A stretch of 17,859 nucleotides of DNA from JABCPO02 sp963513115 (GCA_963513115.1 CAUPPN010000006.1:1-17859); one strand, 5' to 3'. Positions 1 to 7,543 are shown, counted from the first letter of the stretch. Notes: a model not told the origin generated them from the letters alone. Numbers and translations are program-made.

Positions 1-48
1 TACTTCTATTACTTCTCCATCTGCTTCAATTACTTCTTCTTTTGCCAA
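1..48 (-). CDS. infA: Translation initiation factor IF-1, N-terminal part (runs off left edge)
   Basis: Only the first 16 codons are in the window, reading MAKEEVIEADGEVIEV, which matches the well conserved start of bacterial IF-1 (MAK-[ED]-[DV]-IE...). IF-1 is a small OB-fold protein that occupies the ribosomal A site during initiation. The start is a TTG at 48-46, set by an AGGAG six bases upstream (on the minus strand); there is no ATG choice nearby. It follows map by 76 bp, the usual adk-map-infA order at the end of the spc operon. The identification rests on a short stretch but is strengthened by the position. Confidence 0.88.
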   Translation of the reverse strand, partial: MAKEEVIEADGEVIEV

Positions 49-124
49 TTTTTTCTCCTATTATTTTTAATTATTAGTATCTTAATTATACTTTAATACC
101 AATAATTATTATAGCATTAATATG

Positions 125-889
125 CTATATTGTCAAAATTTCTGGTTCTCCATCTGTTATTACAATAGTGTTTTCATAATGTGCTGCAAGTTTACCATCT
201 GCAGTTCTTACAGTCCATCCATCTGGATCATCATCTAATATATCTCTACTACCTTCAACTACCATAGGTTCAATTGCAAGTGTCATTCCTTTTTTAAGTC
301 TAGGTCCTTTTCCTGCTTTTCCATAATTTGGTATTCCAGGTTCTTCATGCATTTCTGATCCAATACCATGTCCTTGATATTCATGTATAACATCAAATCC
401 ATTTTCTTTAACAAATTTTTCTATTGCATTTGATATGTCACCAATTCTTGCCCCTTCTTTTGCTACTTTCATAGCTTGGAAGAAGGATTTTTTAGTAACT
501 TTAATTAATTTTTCAGCGTTTTTAGATATTTTACCTACTGCATATGTTCTTGCAGCATCTGCACAATATCCATCTTTTTCAATAACTAAATCTATAGATA
601 CAATATCACCTTCTTTAAGTATTCTATTTCCTGGTACACCATGAATTATTTCATCATTTACAGAAATACATGCATGTCCTGGAAATGGATCTAATCCTAC
701 CGGACTTGGATACATATATTCGCATGATATTGCCCCATGTTTTTCAATTATATTATTTATTACTTTGTCTAATTGTTTAGTTGTTATGCCTGGTTTTATT
801 GCTTTTGCAAGTTCATCATGAATTTCTTTCATAATTTTACCAGCTTTTCGCATAAGCTCTATTTCTCTTTCAGATTTTATACTAATCAT
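125..889 (-). CDS. map: Methionine aminopeptidase, type I
   Basis: A cytosolic metalloprotease that removes the initiator methionine from new proteins, acting after deformylase (def is also in this window, at 16123-16659). At 254 residues it is the normal length for the short type Ia enzyme without an N-terminal zinc extension. The five metal ligands of the pita-bread fold are visible: D100 (VSIDL), D111 (CADAA), H174 (GHGIG), E207 (AIEPM) and E239 (HYENT). H83 (IIHGVP) and H181 are the usual active-site histidines. The start ATG has an AAAGGA six bases upstream. It lies between adk and infA, as in the spc operons of most Bacillota. The stop is TAG, rarer than TAA here. Confidence 0.97.
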   Translation of the reverse strand: MISIKSEREIELMRKAGKIMKEIHDELAKAIKPGITTKQLDKVINNIIEKHGAISCEYMYPSPVGLDPFPGHACISVNDEIIHGVPGNRILKEGDIVSIDLVIEKDGYCADAARTYAVGKISKNAEKLIKVTKKSFFQAMKVAKEGARIGDISNAIEKFVKENGFDVIHEYQGHGIGSEMHEEPGIPNYGKAGKGPRLKKGMTLAIEPMVVEGSRDILDDDPDGWTVRTADGKLAAHYENTIVITDGEPEILTI

Positions 890-941
890 AAAAATCCTTT
901 CTAAATTTCAACTATTTAAAATATATATTCAAAATATATAA

Positions 942-1601
942 TTATTGTTTTTCAATAAACCAAATTATTTCTTTTAAAACTTCTTTTTCATTCTTTTTAA
1001 CTTGTTCTGTAACTAATACTTTAAATAATTTTCCTGTCCTTTCATAGTAACCTAGAAGTGGATATGATTTTTCTTTATATTCTTTTAATCTTTTTCTTAT
1101 CTTTTCTTCAGTGTCATCACTTCTTTTTACTAACTTTGTATCACATACATCACATATACCTTCTGATATAGGTGGTGCTGTAACTTCATTATATATTGCT
1201 TTACAATTTGGACATACTAATCTATTTGTTATTCTTTTAACAATTTCATCTTCTGGTGTTTCTAAGTTTATTACAGCTGTTATTGGCATTTTATTCTTTT
1301 TTAAAATTTTACCTAATGCATCAGCTTGTGATACTGTTCTTGGATAACCATCTAGTATGAATCCTTTTTTTGCATCATCAGATTTAATAACTTTCTCTAA
1401 TAATTCTGTGATTTTTTCATCTGGTATAAGAAGACCTTTATCCATGTAATCTTTAATTTCTTTAGCATCTTCTCCACCTTTTTCCACTACATCTCTTAAT
1501 AAATCTCCAGTTGAAATGTGTGGTATTTGATAATATTTTGAAAGTAACTTACTTTGTGTACCTTTACCTGTTCCTGGAGCACCTAACATTATTATTACCA
1601 T
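942..1601 (-). CDS. adk: Adenylate kinase
   Basis: Catalyses ATP + AMP = 2 ADP in the cytosol. The 219-residue length is that of the long-lid form. The P-loop GAPGTGKGT is at residues 7-15, the AMP-site motif DGYPRT at 84-89, and the lid carries four cysteines (C130, C133, C150, C153) in a CxxC-16-CxxC pattern, the zinc-binding lid typical of Gram-positive enzymes. The ATG start follows AGGGGAAAAT. It sits 66 bp after secY and 52 bp before map in the same transcription unit; a small hairpin lies in the secY-adk gap. Confidence 0.97.
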   Translation of the reverse strand: MVIIMLGAPGTGKGTQSKLLSKYYQIPHISTGDLLRDVVEKGGEDAKEIKDYMDKGLLIPDEKITELLEKVIKSDDAKKGFILDGYPRTVSQADALGKILKKNKMPITAVINLETPEDEIVKRITNRLVCPNCKAIYNEVTAPPISEGICDVCDTKLVKRSDDTEEKIRKRLKEYKEKSYPLLGYYERTGKLFKVLVTEQVKKNEKEVLKEIIWFIEKQ

Positions 1602-1632
1602 ATTTTCCCCTTTTTCCTAAAAATGATTAAGC

Positions 1633-1652
1633 TAAGTAACATGAGTTACTTA
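1633..1652 (-). repeat. Small hairpin in the secY-adk gap
   Basis: A perfect 8-bp inverted repeat, taagtaac / gttactta, with a 4-base loop ATGA sits just after the secY stop. On the minus strand it is not directly followed by a T-run, so it does not look like an intrinsic terminator. It may be an mRNA processing or stabilising structure; function unknown. Confidence 0.5.
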
Positions 1653-1667
1653 ACTTAACTTTTTAGC

Positions 1668-2999
1668 TTATTCTAAAAATCCTTTGTATCTTTTCATTTT
1701 CATCATAGCCTCTAATTGACTTACTGACTCTAATGCAACACCTACTACTATAAGTATTGATGTTCCTCCTAATGCAATATTAGTTTTAGTAAATACATTA
1801 ATTATCATAGGTAATACTGCTATTGCACATAAGCATATTGCTCCAAATCCTGTTAATTTAACTATAACATTATTTAGATATTCATATGTACTTTTACCTG
1901 TTCTAATTCCTGGTATGTATCCACCACTTTGTCTTATATTTGATTCAATTTCAACTGGGTTATACATTGCAAATGTATAGAAATATGCAAATGCAATTAT
2001 TAGTATCATGAATATTAAAGCATGTGCTAATAAATATCCACCTGCTACATTACTAATTGTTGGAGCAACAGATATATTATATAATCCATTTATAAACTTA
2101 TGTGCTGGATCTCCAATTTTGCTTGAAGCAAATATTTGTATTAACATTGCTGGGAATGTCATAAATGATGATGCAAATATTACTGGCATAACACCTGACA
2201 TTACTAATTTTATAGGAATGTAAGTGTTTTGACCACCATACATTTTTCTTCCAACAACTTTTCTTGAATATTGTATTGGTATTTTTCTTTCAGCTGTATG
2301 AACATAAACAACTGCTGCTATTACTAAAATTGCAAACATCAATATAGCTATAACACCAATTAATGCTCCTACTTTTAGTTCTCCTGCAACAACTACTTTT
2401 GATGTTAAGTTAATTAATGCAGCTGGTAATGATGCAATAATACCTGCAAATATAAGCATTGATATTCCATTACCTACACCCTTAGATGTTATTTTGTATC
2501 CTACCCATGTTAGTAGCATTGTACCTGTAACAAAAGTAAGTATTACAGTTATTGCAGTTAATGTTCCTGGATTTTCAAATAGTCCTTGCTTGCTATATGC
2601 AAGATATAGTCCTGTACTTTGAAGTGTTGCAAGAACTAGTGTAACTATTTTAGTTATTTTAGAAAGTTTATCTCTACCTTGTTGTCCACCTTCTTTTGCC
2701 ATCATCTCAATTGATGGTACTATTATTCCAAGTAATTGAACAATAATTGATGCAGAGATATATGGGCTTATTGAAAGTGCAAATATTGAAAGTCTTGTAA
2801 ATGCACCTCCAGTTATAAGGTTTATAAGTCCTAAAACTCCTTCTTGTTGTCCTTGCATAACAGTTTTTAACTTTGCAAAATCAACAAGTGGAACAGTTAT
2901 ATGTGTTCCTAATCTAAATATTACTATAAGTAATACTGTGAAAAATAATCTTTTTCTGATTTCTGGTATTTTCCAGGCTTTTGATATAGTACTAAACAA
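1668..2999 (-). CDS. secY: Preprotein translocase channel subunit SecY
   Basis: The main channel protein of the SecYEG complex in the cytoplasmic membrane. The 443 residues contain about ten hydrophobic segments, starting with FTVLLIVIFRLGTHITVP, typical of the SecY N-terminus. Other hallmarks are the plug region after LGLINLITGGAF, the cytoplasmic loop containing AERKIPIQYSRK, and the late loop YNPVEIESNIRQSGGYIPGIR. The C-terminus, MKMKRYKGFLE, is also family-like. The start codon is TTG at 2999, abutting the TAA stop of rplO (TAATTG), with GAGG eight bases upstream inside rplO. This tight junction suggests translational coupling. The export channel would be used by the signal-peptide protein at 13524-14591. 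Confidence 0.97.
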   Translation of the reverse strand: MFSTISKAWKIPEIRKRLFFTVLLIVIFRLGTHITVPLVDFAKLKTVMQGQQEGVLGLINLITGGAFTRLSIFALSISPYISASIIVQLLGIIVPSIEMMAKEGGQQGRDKLSKITKIVTLVLATLQSTGLYLAYSKQGLFENPGTLTAITVILTFVTGTMLLTWVGYKITSKGVGNGISMLIFAGIIASLPAALINLTSKVVVAGELKVGALIGVIAILMFAILVIAAVVYVHTAERKIPIQYSRKVVGRKMYGGQNTYIPIKLVMSGVMPVIFASSFMTFPAMLIQIFASSKIGDPAHKFINGLYNISVAPTISNVAGGYLLAHALIFMILIIAFAYFYTFAMYNPVEIESNIRQSGGYIPGIRTGKSTYEYLNNVIVKLTGFGAICLCAIAVLPMIINVFTKTNIALGGTSILIVVGVALESVSQLEAMMKMKRYKGFLE

Positions 3000-3434
3000 T
3001 TAAATCACCTCTATCTTTCCGCCAGCTTTTTCTATTAATTCAGCTGCTTTTTTTGTAAATCTTTTGGCTTTAACGTTTAATTTCTTTTCTAAAGTTCCTG
3101 TTGCTAAGATTACTATACCATCTTTTTCATTTGATATAATTCCGTCTCTTATTAAACTTTTAGCATCTACTTCTTCAGTAGTTGAGTTATTAAGCATTGT
3201 TAGTGTTACTTCTTGATAGTCTCTAGAATTAACATTTTTAAAACCTCTTTTTGGTAATCTTCTAAACATTGGTGTTTGACCACCTTCAAATCCTCTTCTA
3301 ACTCCTCCGCCAGATCTAGCGTTTTGACCTTTATGTCCTTTTCCAGAAGTTTTTCCTACTCCTGAACCTATTCCACGGCCAACTCTTTTTCTGTCTGGTC
3401 TAGAAACAGCTGGTTTTAGATTTCCTAATTCCAT
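3000..3434 (-). CDS. rplO: 50S ribosomal protein L15
   Basis: A large-subunit protein of 144 residues, the usual length. The Gly/Arg-rich N-terminal extension that threads into 23S rRNA is clear (RVGRGIGSGVGKTSGKGHKGQ, then GGQTPMFRRLPKRGF), and the C-terminal globular part ends AAELIEKAGGKIEVI. The ATG start has AAGGAGG seven bases upstream. It directly precedes secY. Upstream, a 235-bp gap separates it from rpsE where rpmD (L30) usually lies; see the separate entries for that gap. Confidence 0.98.
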   Translation of the reverse strand: MELGNLKPAVSRPDRKRVGRGIGSGVGKTSGKGHKGQNARSGGGVRRGFEGGQTPMFRRLPKRGFKNVNSRDYQEVTLTMLNNSTTEEVDAKSLIRDGIISNEKDGIVILATGTLEKKLNVKAKRFTKKAAELIEKAGGKIEVI

Positions 3435-3669
3435 CTTGACCTCCTTCTTTATGCTATTATTTGTGATAAGTAATTTTAAGTATATTAAACGTATACCATA
3501 TACATATAATATAATCTTAAATATACATAAACAAATATATCATTCTATTTTTATTATATTGTATTATTTAAAATACATTATTATTTTTTTTAATTTCTTT
3601 AAAATTAACTTTTAAATTTTAATATTATTATTATCATTATTTATCTTTTATTTAAATATTGTTTAACTA
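3435..3669. other. A+T-rich rpsE-rplO gap with no rpmD
   Basis: In the standard spc operon this position holds rpmD (L30, about 60 codons). I read all frames and found no L30-like protein and no ORF with a ribosome binding site apart from that of rplO. The 235 bp are almost entirely A and T. A weak candidate promoter for the downstream rplO-secY-adk-map-infA genes is listed separately. Confidence 0.7.
3506..3534 (-). promoter_or_regulatory. Weak candidate internal promoter before rplO
   Basis: On the minus strand TTGTTT (3534-3529) and TATTAT (3511-3506) are separated by 17 bases. The -10 box is good but the -35 box matches only its first three bases, and A+T-rich DNA gives such pairs by chance. 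It is listed because the gap is long and lies at a natural boundary before secY. Confidence 0.22.
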
Positions 3670-4155
3670 TTATAATATTTCATCAACTTGCTTATTTCTC
3701 TTTTTTGCAACTGATTCAACTGTTTGCATATTAGTTAAACCATTAAGTGTAGCCATTGCTACGTTTCCTGGGTTGTTAGTACCTATTATTTTAGATTTAG
3801 CATCTTGGTATCCTGCAAGTTCAAGTACAGCTCTTGCTGCTCCACCTGCGATTACTCCAGTACCTTCTGTAGCCCTTTTTATTACAACTTTTGCTGCTCC
3901 AGATCTACCGATTATGTCATGTGGTACAGATGTTTCTACTATTGGAACTTCCACTAAATTCTTTTTAGCATTATCTATTGCTTTTTTAATAGCATCTGGA
4001 ACTTCTTTTGCTTTTCCAGTACCAATTCCAACTTTTCCATTTTCATTTCCAACAACTACTACTGCTGAAAATCTGAAATTTCTACCACCTTTAACAACTT
4101 TTGCTACTCTAGCGATATCAACAACTCTTTCTTTTAATTCAGTTTGCTTTTCCAC
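3670..4155 (-). CDS. rpsE: 30S ribosomal protein S5
   Basis: A small-subunit protein near the decoding site, involved in translational accuracy. At 161 residues it has the normal length. The N-terminal double-stranded-RNA-binding part reads RVAKVVKGGRNFRFSAVVVVG, followed by GIGTGKAKEVPDAI; the C-terminal part has GAARAVLELAG and ATLNGL. The start is GTG at 4155, seven bases after AAAAGGAGG. It follows rplR by 22 bp, normal spc order, but rpmD does not follow it. Confidence 0.98.
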   Translation of the reverse strand: MEKQTELKERVVDIARVAKVVKGGRNFRFSAVVVVGNENGKVGIGTGKAKEVPDAIKKAIDNAKKNLVEVPIVETSVPHDIIGRSGAAKVVIKRATEGTGVIAGGAARAVLELAGYQDAKSKIIGTNNPGNVAMATLNGLTNMQTVESVAKKRNKQVDEIL

Positions 4156-4177
4156 TATTTTCCTCCTTTTAGGTTTA

Positions 4178-4537
4178 CTAGAATTTTAAGCCCTCTTCTC
4201 TTGCAGCTTCAGCTAATGCTTTAACTGCTCCATGATATAGGTATCCAGCTCTATCGAAAACAACTTCTTCGATTTTGTTTTCTTTTGCTCTTTTAGCTAT
4301 TAATTTTCCTATCTCTTTTGCTGCTTCAACATTTGCAGCTTTTGTTTTTACATCTTTTTCAAGTGTTGATGCAGATGTAATTGTAATTCCTTTAGTATCA
4401 TCAATTAGTTGTGCGCTAATGTTTTTGTTACTTTTAGAAACACAAAGTCTTGGTCTGCTGCTTGTTCCTGCTATAGCTTTTCTAATACTTTTATGTCTTC
4501 TAATTCTAGCTTTATTCTTATTAAATGGCTTAATCAT
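4178..4537 (-). CDS. rplR: 50S ribosomal protein L18
   Basis: Binds 5S rRNA in the large subunit together with L5. The chosen start, ATG at 4537, gives 119 residues beginning MIKPFNKNKARIRRHKSIRK, the usual L18 length and N-terminus, and has GAAGGAG seven bases upstream. An in-frame upstream ATG at 4573 would add 12 residues but lacks support. The motifs RPRLCVSKSNKNISAQLID and VFDRAGYLYHGAVKALAEAAREEGL are diagnostic. The stop is TAG. Two small hairpins occupy the gap between rplF and this gene. Confidence 0.97.
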   Translation of the reverse strand: MIKPFNKNKARIRRHKSIRKAIAGTSSRPRLCVSKSNKNISAQLIDDTKGITITSASTLEKDVKTKAANVEAAKEIGKLIAKRAKENKIEEVVFDRAGYLYHGAVKALAEAAREEGLKF

Positions 4538-4560
4538 TTTTTTCTCCTTCCTTGGCTTAA

Positions 4561-4619
4561 AAGGTATATACAATACCTTATATATACTATATCTTAAGGG
4601 ATTATATATACCCCTTAAG
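4561..4619 (-). repeat. Two adjacent hairpins upstream of rplR
   Basis: Between the rplF stop and the rplR start lie two inverted repeats. One is cttaaggg / cccttaag (4593-4600 with 4612-4619, 11-base loop). The other is aaggtat / atacctt (4561-4567 with 4573-4579, 5-base loop). No T-run follows either on the minus strand, so they are not typical terminators. In RNA they would lie upstream of the rplR ribosome binding site. Confidence 0.5.
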
Positions 4620-4630
4620 CACTGAGTCTA

Positions 4631-5170
4631 TTATGCTTTTCCTGCTTTTCCTTCTTTTCTTCTTATTACTTCGTAATCGTATTTAATTCCTTTTCCTCTA
4701 TATACTTCTGGTGCTCTTTTAATACGAATATTTGCTGCTGTTTGACCTACTAGTTCTTTATCTATTCCTTTAACTATTATTTTAGTTGGACTTTCAAGAT
4801 CAAATGTTATACCTTCTGGTGCTTTAATATTTACTGGATGTGAATATCCTAAAGCTAATACTAAATCATTACCTTGTTTTTGTGCTCTATATCCAACTCC
4901 ATTTATTTCTAAAGTTTTTGTATATTCATTAACTACACCATGAACCATATTAGCAATTAATGTTCTTGTTAATCCAAATAATGGTTCTGTTTCAGTTGTA
5001 TCTTCTTTTTTAGAAACTAATATTTGACCATTTTCTAATTTAACTGCTATTTCATTTGATATTTCTTTTTTAAGTTCACCTTTAGGTCCTTTAACAGTTA
5101 TATTATTTCCATCAATTTTAACTTCTACGTTTTCTGGAACTTCTATAGGCTGCTTTCCTATTCTTGACAT
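4631..5170 (-). CDS. rplF: 50S ribosomal protein L6
   Basis: A two-domain large-subunit protein near the factor-binding stalk base. At 179 residues it is full length. The N-terminus MSRIGKQPIEVP and the C-terminal block NIRIKRAPEVYRGKGIKY are diagnostic; GVGYRAQKQGN marks the second repeat domain. The ATG is preceded by AAGGAGGAAACT. It is normally separated from rpsH by only a few bases, but here the gap is 348 bp (see 5171-5518). Confidence 0.98.
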   Translation of the reverse strand: MSRIGKQPIEVPENVEVKIDGNNITVKGPKGELKKEISNEIAVKLENGQILVSKKEDTTETEPLFGLTRTLIANMVHGVVNEYTKTLEINGVGYRAQKQGNDLVLALGYSHPVNIKAPEGITFDLESPTKIIVKGIDKELVGQTAANIRIKRAPEVYRGKGIKYDYEVIRRKEGKAGKA

Positions 5171-5339
5171 AGTTTCCTCCTTTTTAAAGTTTATTGAATT
5201 TTAAATTCTGTTTTATTATTATTTTTATTTATTATATTAACTATTATACTACAATTAATTGTATTATTTTTATTATATTTAATATTTTTATATACTTAAT
5301 TATTTATAGTTTTTGTTATTATTTTTATATTTTTATTTC

Positions 5340-5396
5340 TTATTTATTATAATTTCTTTTTTTATAATCTCTTTTTTCTTTTAATATTTTGCTCAT
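5340..5396 (-). CDS. Possible 18-residue basic micro-protein
   Basis: An ATG at 5396 with a strong AAGGAG six bases upstream opens an 18-codon frame, MSKILKEKRDYKKRNYNK, ending in TAA. I do not recognise it. The peptide is very Lys/Arg-rich, as expected by chance in A-rich DNA, so the main support is the ribosome binding site. It could be a real small protein, the surviving start of a lost gene, or a leader peptide for rplF, which starts about 170 bp downstream. A second frame over the same DNA, open from the palindrome edge, ends GDIYEQNIKRKKRL and could instead be a gene remnant. Confidence 0.3.
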   Translation of the reverse strand: MSKILKEKRDYKKRNYNK

Positions 5397-5452
5397 AAAT
5401 ATCTCCTTGATTTAAAATTATTAACTTGGAATCAACAATTTCAATGCCCTGG

Positions 5453-5518
5453 CTTCAAAAAGCTATACTAATACATTTATATATTGATATATAAATGTAT
5501 TAGTATAGCTTTTTGAAG
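5453..5518. repeat. Perfect palindrome, 32-bp arms, 2-bp centre
   Basis: Bases 5453-5484 pair without a mismatch with 5487-5518, leaving only TG at the centre. The outer part reads cttcaaaaagctatactaat. It ends exactly next to the rpsH stop codon (5521-5519). On the minus strand no T-run follows, so it is not an ordinary terminator. Possible explanations are a miniature inverted-repeat element, a strong RNA hairpin that protects or punctuates the operon mRNA, or a fold-back artefact of sequencing or assembly. Confidence 0.9.
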
Positions 5519-5911
5519 TTACCATATATATGCTAAAACTTCTCCACCTATTCCTAATTCTCTTGCTTGCTTATCTGTCATAATACCTTTTGAAGTAGAA
5601 ATTAATGCTATTCCTAATCCATTAAGTACTCTTGGAAGTTCTTCTGCTTTAGCAAATACTCTTAGTCCTGGTTTACTAATTCTTTTTAATCCTCTTATAA
5701 CTTTTTCACCATTTTCCATGTATTTCAAAGTTATTATTAAAGAATTTTGAACTTCATTTTCTTTAATTTCATATGAAACTATATATCCTTCTTCTTTTAA
5801 AACTCTAGCTATTTCAGCTTTCATGTTTGAAGATGGTATTTCAACAGTATCAAACTTTACTTTATTTGCATTTCTAATCCTTGTAAGCATATCTGCGATT
5901 GGATCTGTCAT
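5519..5911 (-). CDS. rpsH: 30S ribosomal protein S8
   Basis: A small-subunit protein that binds the central domain of 16S rRNA and in some bacteria represses the spc operon by binding its mRNA. At 130 residues it is full length. The N-terminus MTDPIADMLTRIRNA and the C-terminal blocks STSKGIMTDKQARELGIGGE and VLAYIW are diagnostic. The ATG follows AAGGAGG. It is 29 bp after rpsZ. Its stop codon touches a long palindrome, and the next gene, rplF, is 348 bp away. Confidence 0.98.
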   Translation of the reverse strand: MTDPIADMLTRIRNANKVKFDTVEIPSSNMKAEIARVLKEEGYIVSYEIKENEVQNSLIITLKYMENGEKVIRGLKRISKPGLRVFAKAEELPRVLNGLGIALISTSKGIMTDKQARELGIGGEVLAYIW

Positions 5912-5940
5912 CTTTTTGACCTCCTTGTTTTAATTATTAT

Positions 5941-6126
5941 TTACCAACTTGATTTTTTTACACCAGGTATTTCACCTTTATGTGCAAGTTCTCTAAAGCA
6001 TACACGGCACATACCATATTTTCTTATATATCCATGTGGTCTTCCGCATATCTTACATCTATTGTATTCTCTTGTCTTAAATTTTTGTGGTTTTTCTGCT
6101 TTAACCTTTAAAGACTTTTTTGCCAT
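5941..6126 (-). CDS. rpsZ: 30S ribosomal protein S14, zinc-binding type Z
   Basis: At 61 residues this is the short, zinc-binding form of S14 rather than the ~90-100-residue form that lacks zinc. The ribbon cysteines are CKIC and CRVC, within YNRCKICGRPHGYIRKYGMC, and the C-terminus GEIPGVKKSSW is typical. The ATG is preceded by AAGGAGGAAAAG. It lies between rplE and rpsH, the standard spc position. The gene is called rpsN or rpsZ depending on the organism. Confidence 0.97.
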   Translation of the reverse strand: MAKKSLKVKAEKPQKFKTREYNRCKICGRPHGYIRKYGMCRVCFRELAHKGEIPGVKKSSW

Positions 6127-6145
6127 CTTTTCCTCCTTAATTTAA

Positions 6146-6685
6146 TTATGATTTGAATGGCATTCCTAATAAAGAAAGTAATTCTTTTGCTTCTTCATCA
6201 GTGTTTGCAGTTGTTACAAAAGTTATATCCATTCCTCTAACTTTATCAACTTTATCATATTCTATTTCTGGGAATATAATTTGTTCCCTAATTCCCATAG
6301 AGTAATTTCCTCTTCCATCAAATGATTTTGCAGAAATTCCTCTAAAGTCTCTTACTCTAGGTAATGCTATATTAAAGAATTTGTATGCGAATTCATACAT
6401 CTTTTTTCCTCTTAGTGTAACAGCACATCCTATTACAGCGTCTTTTCTTAATTTGAAGTTAGCTACAGACTTTCTAGCCTTTGTAGGTACTGGTTTTTGA
6501 CCTGTAATTTGTGTTAGTTCTTTAAGTGCATTTTCAAATGCTTTAGGATCTTCTTTAACATCTCCAAAACCTATGTTAATAACTATTTTTTCAAGTTTTG
6601 GTACACCCATAACTGAAGAATAATTAAATTTCTTAGTAAGTGCTGGAACAACTTCCTCTAGATATTTTTTTCTTAAAGCTTCCAT
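6146..6685 (-). CDS. rplE: 50S ribosomal protein L5
   Basis: Binds 5S rRNA and contacts P-site tRNA in the large subunit. At 179 residues it is full length. Diagnostic blocks are NYSSVMGVPKLEKIVINIG near the N-terminus, TGQKPVPTKARKSVANFKLR, YEFAYKFFNIALPRVRDFRG, and the C-terminal GMDITFVTTANTDEEAKELL. The ATG follows AAAGGAGACTAGA. It is 107 A+T-rich bp from rplX and 19 bp from rpsZ. Confidence 0.98.
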   Translation of the reverse strand: MEALRKKYLEEVVPALTKKFNYSSVMGVPKLEKIVINIGFGDVKEDPKAFENALKELTQITGQKPVPTKARKSVANFKLRKDAVIGCAVTLRGKKMYEFAYKFFNIALPRVRDFRGISAKSFDGRGNYSMGIREQIIFPEIEYDKVDKVRGMDITFVTTANTDEEAKELLSLLGMPFKS

Positions 6686-6792
6686 TCTAGTCTCCTTTAC
6701 TTATATTTTATGTCAATTAATTTAATTTTATTTATTTATTTTATTTTTTATTTATTATATTTAATAAAACTCAAATTATTAATTAATACACA

Positions 6793-7101
6793 TTATTTGA
6801 TTTTTTTACCACTTTTTTTAGCAATACGTATTTTTTCACCTTTTACTATTTCATATCCAACTCTTGTAGGTTCATTAGTATTTGGATCAACTAACATAAC
6901 CTTTGATACATGAATAGGGAATTCTTTTTCTACAATTCCTCCTTCTTGCATATATGAAGTTGGTTTAACATGTTTTTTTCTAACATTCACACCTTTTACA
7001 AGAACTTTTTGTTCTTTTGGAAGTGTTGCTAGAACTTCTCCTGTTAATCCTTTATCATTTCCTGATATTACTTTAACAGTATCTCCTTTTTTAATCTTCA
7101 T
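6793..7101 (-). CDS. rplX: 50S ribosomal protein L24
   Basis: An early assembly protein of the large subunit. The 102-residue product begins MKIKKGDTVKVISGNDKGLT, the KOW motif of L24, and has VNVRKKHVKPT and GGIVEKEFPIHVSKVML. The ATG follows AGAGGTGAAAA. It sits between rplN and rplE, the standard order. The 107 bp after it are A+T-rich and hold nothing I recognise. Confidence 0.97.
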   Translation of the reverse strand: MKIKKGDTVKVISGNDKGLTGEVLATLPKEQKVLVKGVNVRKKHVKPTSYMQEGGIVEKEFPIHVSKVMLVDPNTNEPTRVGYEIVKGEKIRIAKKSGKKIK

Positions 7102-7148
7102 TTTTCACCTCTTATTTGTTTCTATTAATTAGCTTTTAATTTTGCAAA

Positions 7149-7517
7149 TTATAGTACTTCTGGAGCAAGTGATAATATTTTTGTATAATCATTTTCTCTT
7201 AGCTCTCTTGCTACTGGCCCAAATATACGAGTTCCTCTAGGATTCTTATCATCTTTTATAATTACTGCAGCGTTTTCATCAAACTTTAAATAAGAACCGT
7301 CAGATCTTCTAACACCTTTTTTAGATCTTACTATTACTGCCTTAACAACGTCTCCTTTTTTAACAACTCCACCTGGTATAGCATTTTTTACAGAAGCTAC
7401 TACTACATCTCCGATATTTGCATATCTTCTATGTGATCCACCAACACATCTAATTACAAGTAATTCTCTTGCACCAGTGTTATCTGCAACTTTAATTCTG
7501 CTTTCTTGTTGAACCAT
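7149..7517 (-). CDS. rplN: 50S ribosomal protein L14
   Basis: A large-subunit protein at the subunit interface (bridge contacts). At 122 residues it has the invariant length of bacterial L14. MVQQESRIKVADNTGARELL at the N-terminus, then GGSHRRYANIGDVVVASVK and the C-terminal GTRIFGPVARELRENDYTKI, are diagnostic. The ATG follows AAGGAGGACTAAA. It is 26 bp after rpsQ. Confidence 0.98.
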   Translation of the reverse strand: MVQQESRIKVADNTGARELLVIRCVGGSHRRYANIGDVVVASVKNAIPGGVVKKGDVVKAVIVRSKKGVRRSDGSYLKFDENAAVIIKDDKNPRGTRIFGPVARELRENDYTKILSLAPEVL

Positions 7518-7543
7518 TTTAGTCCTCCTTTTGCTATTTTTTA

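Larger units (their letters stand above)
5171..5518. other. Unusually long rpsH-rplF gap
   Basis: This 348-bp stretch interrupts a normally tight gene pair. From the rpsH side it holds a perfect palindrome abutting the rpsH stop (5453-5518), then a short less A+T-rich block (about 5421-5452), then a ribosome binding site and an 18-codon ORF (5340-5396), then about 165 bp of nearly pure A/T up to the rplF ribosome binding site. No recognised gene or tRNA is present. The layout suggests a past insertion or a decayed gene, but this is inference. Confidence 0.7.

Noticed and set aside
3659..4189. Plus-strand ORF of 176 codons over rpsE
   Set aside because: It mirrors the rpsE gene, whose product is unmistakably S5; the hydrophobic composition is what antisense reading of such a gene gives.
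4538..4573. Twelve-residue N-terminal extension of L18
   Set aside because: The upstream ATG lacks a ribosome binding site, while the internal ATG at 4537 has a good one and gives the normal L18 start.
5453..5518. Palindrome as an intrinsic terminator of the rpsH transcript
   Set aside because: No T-run follows on either strand; on the minus strand it is followed by CCAGGG, and rplF and later genes have no clear new promoter.
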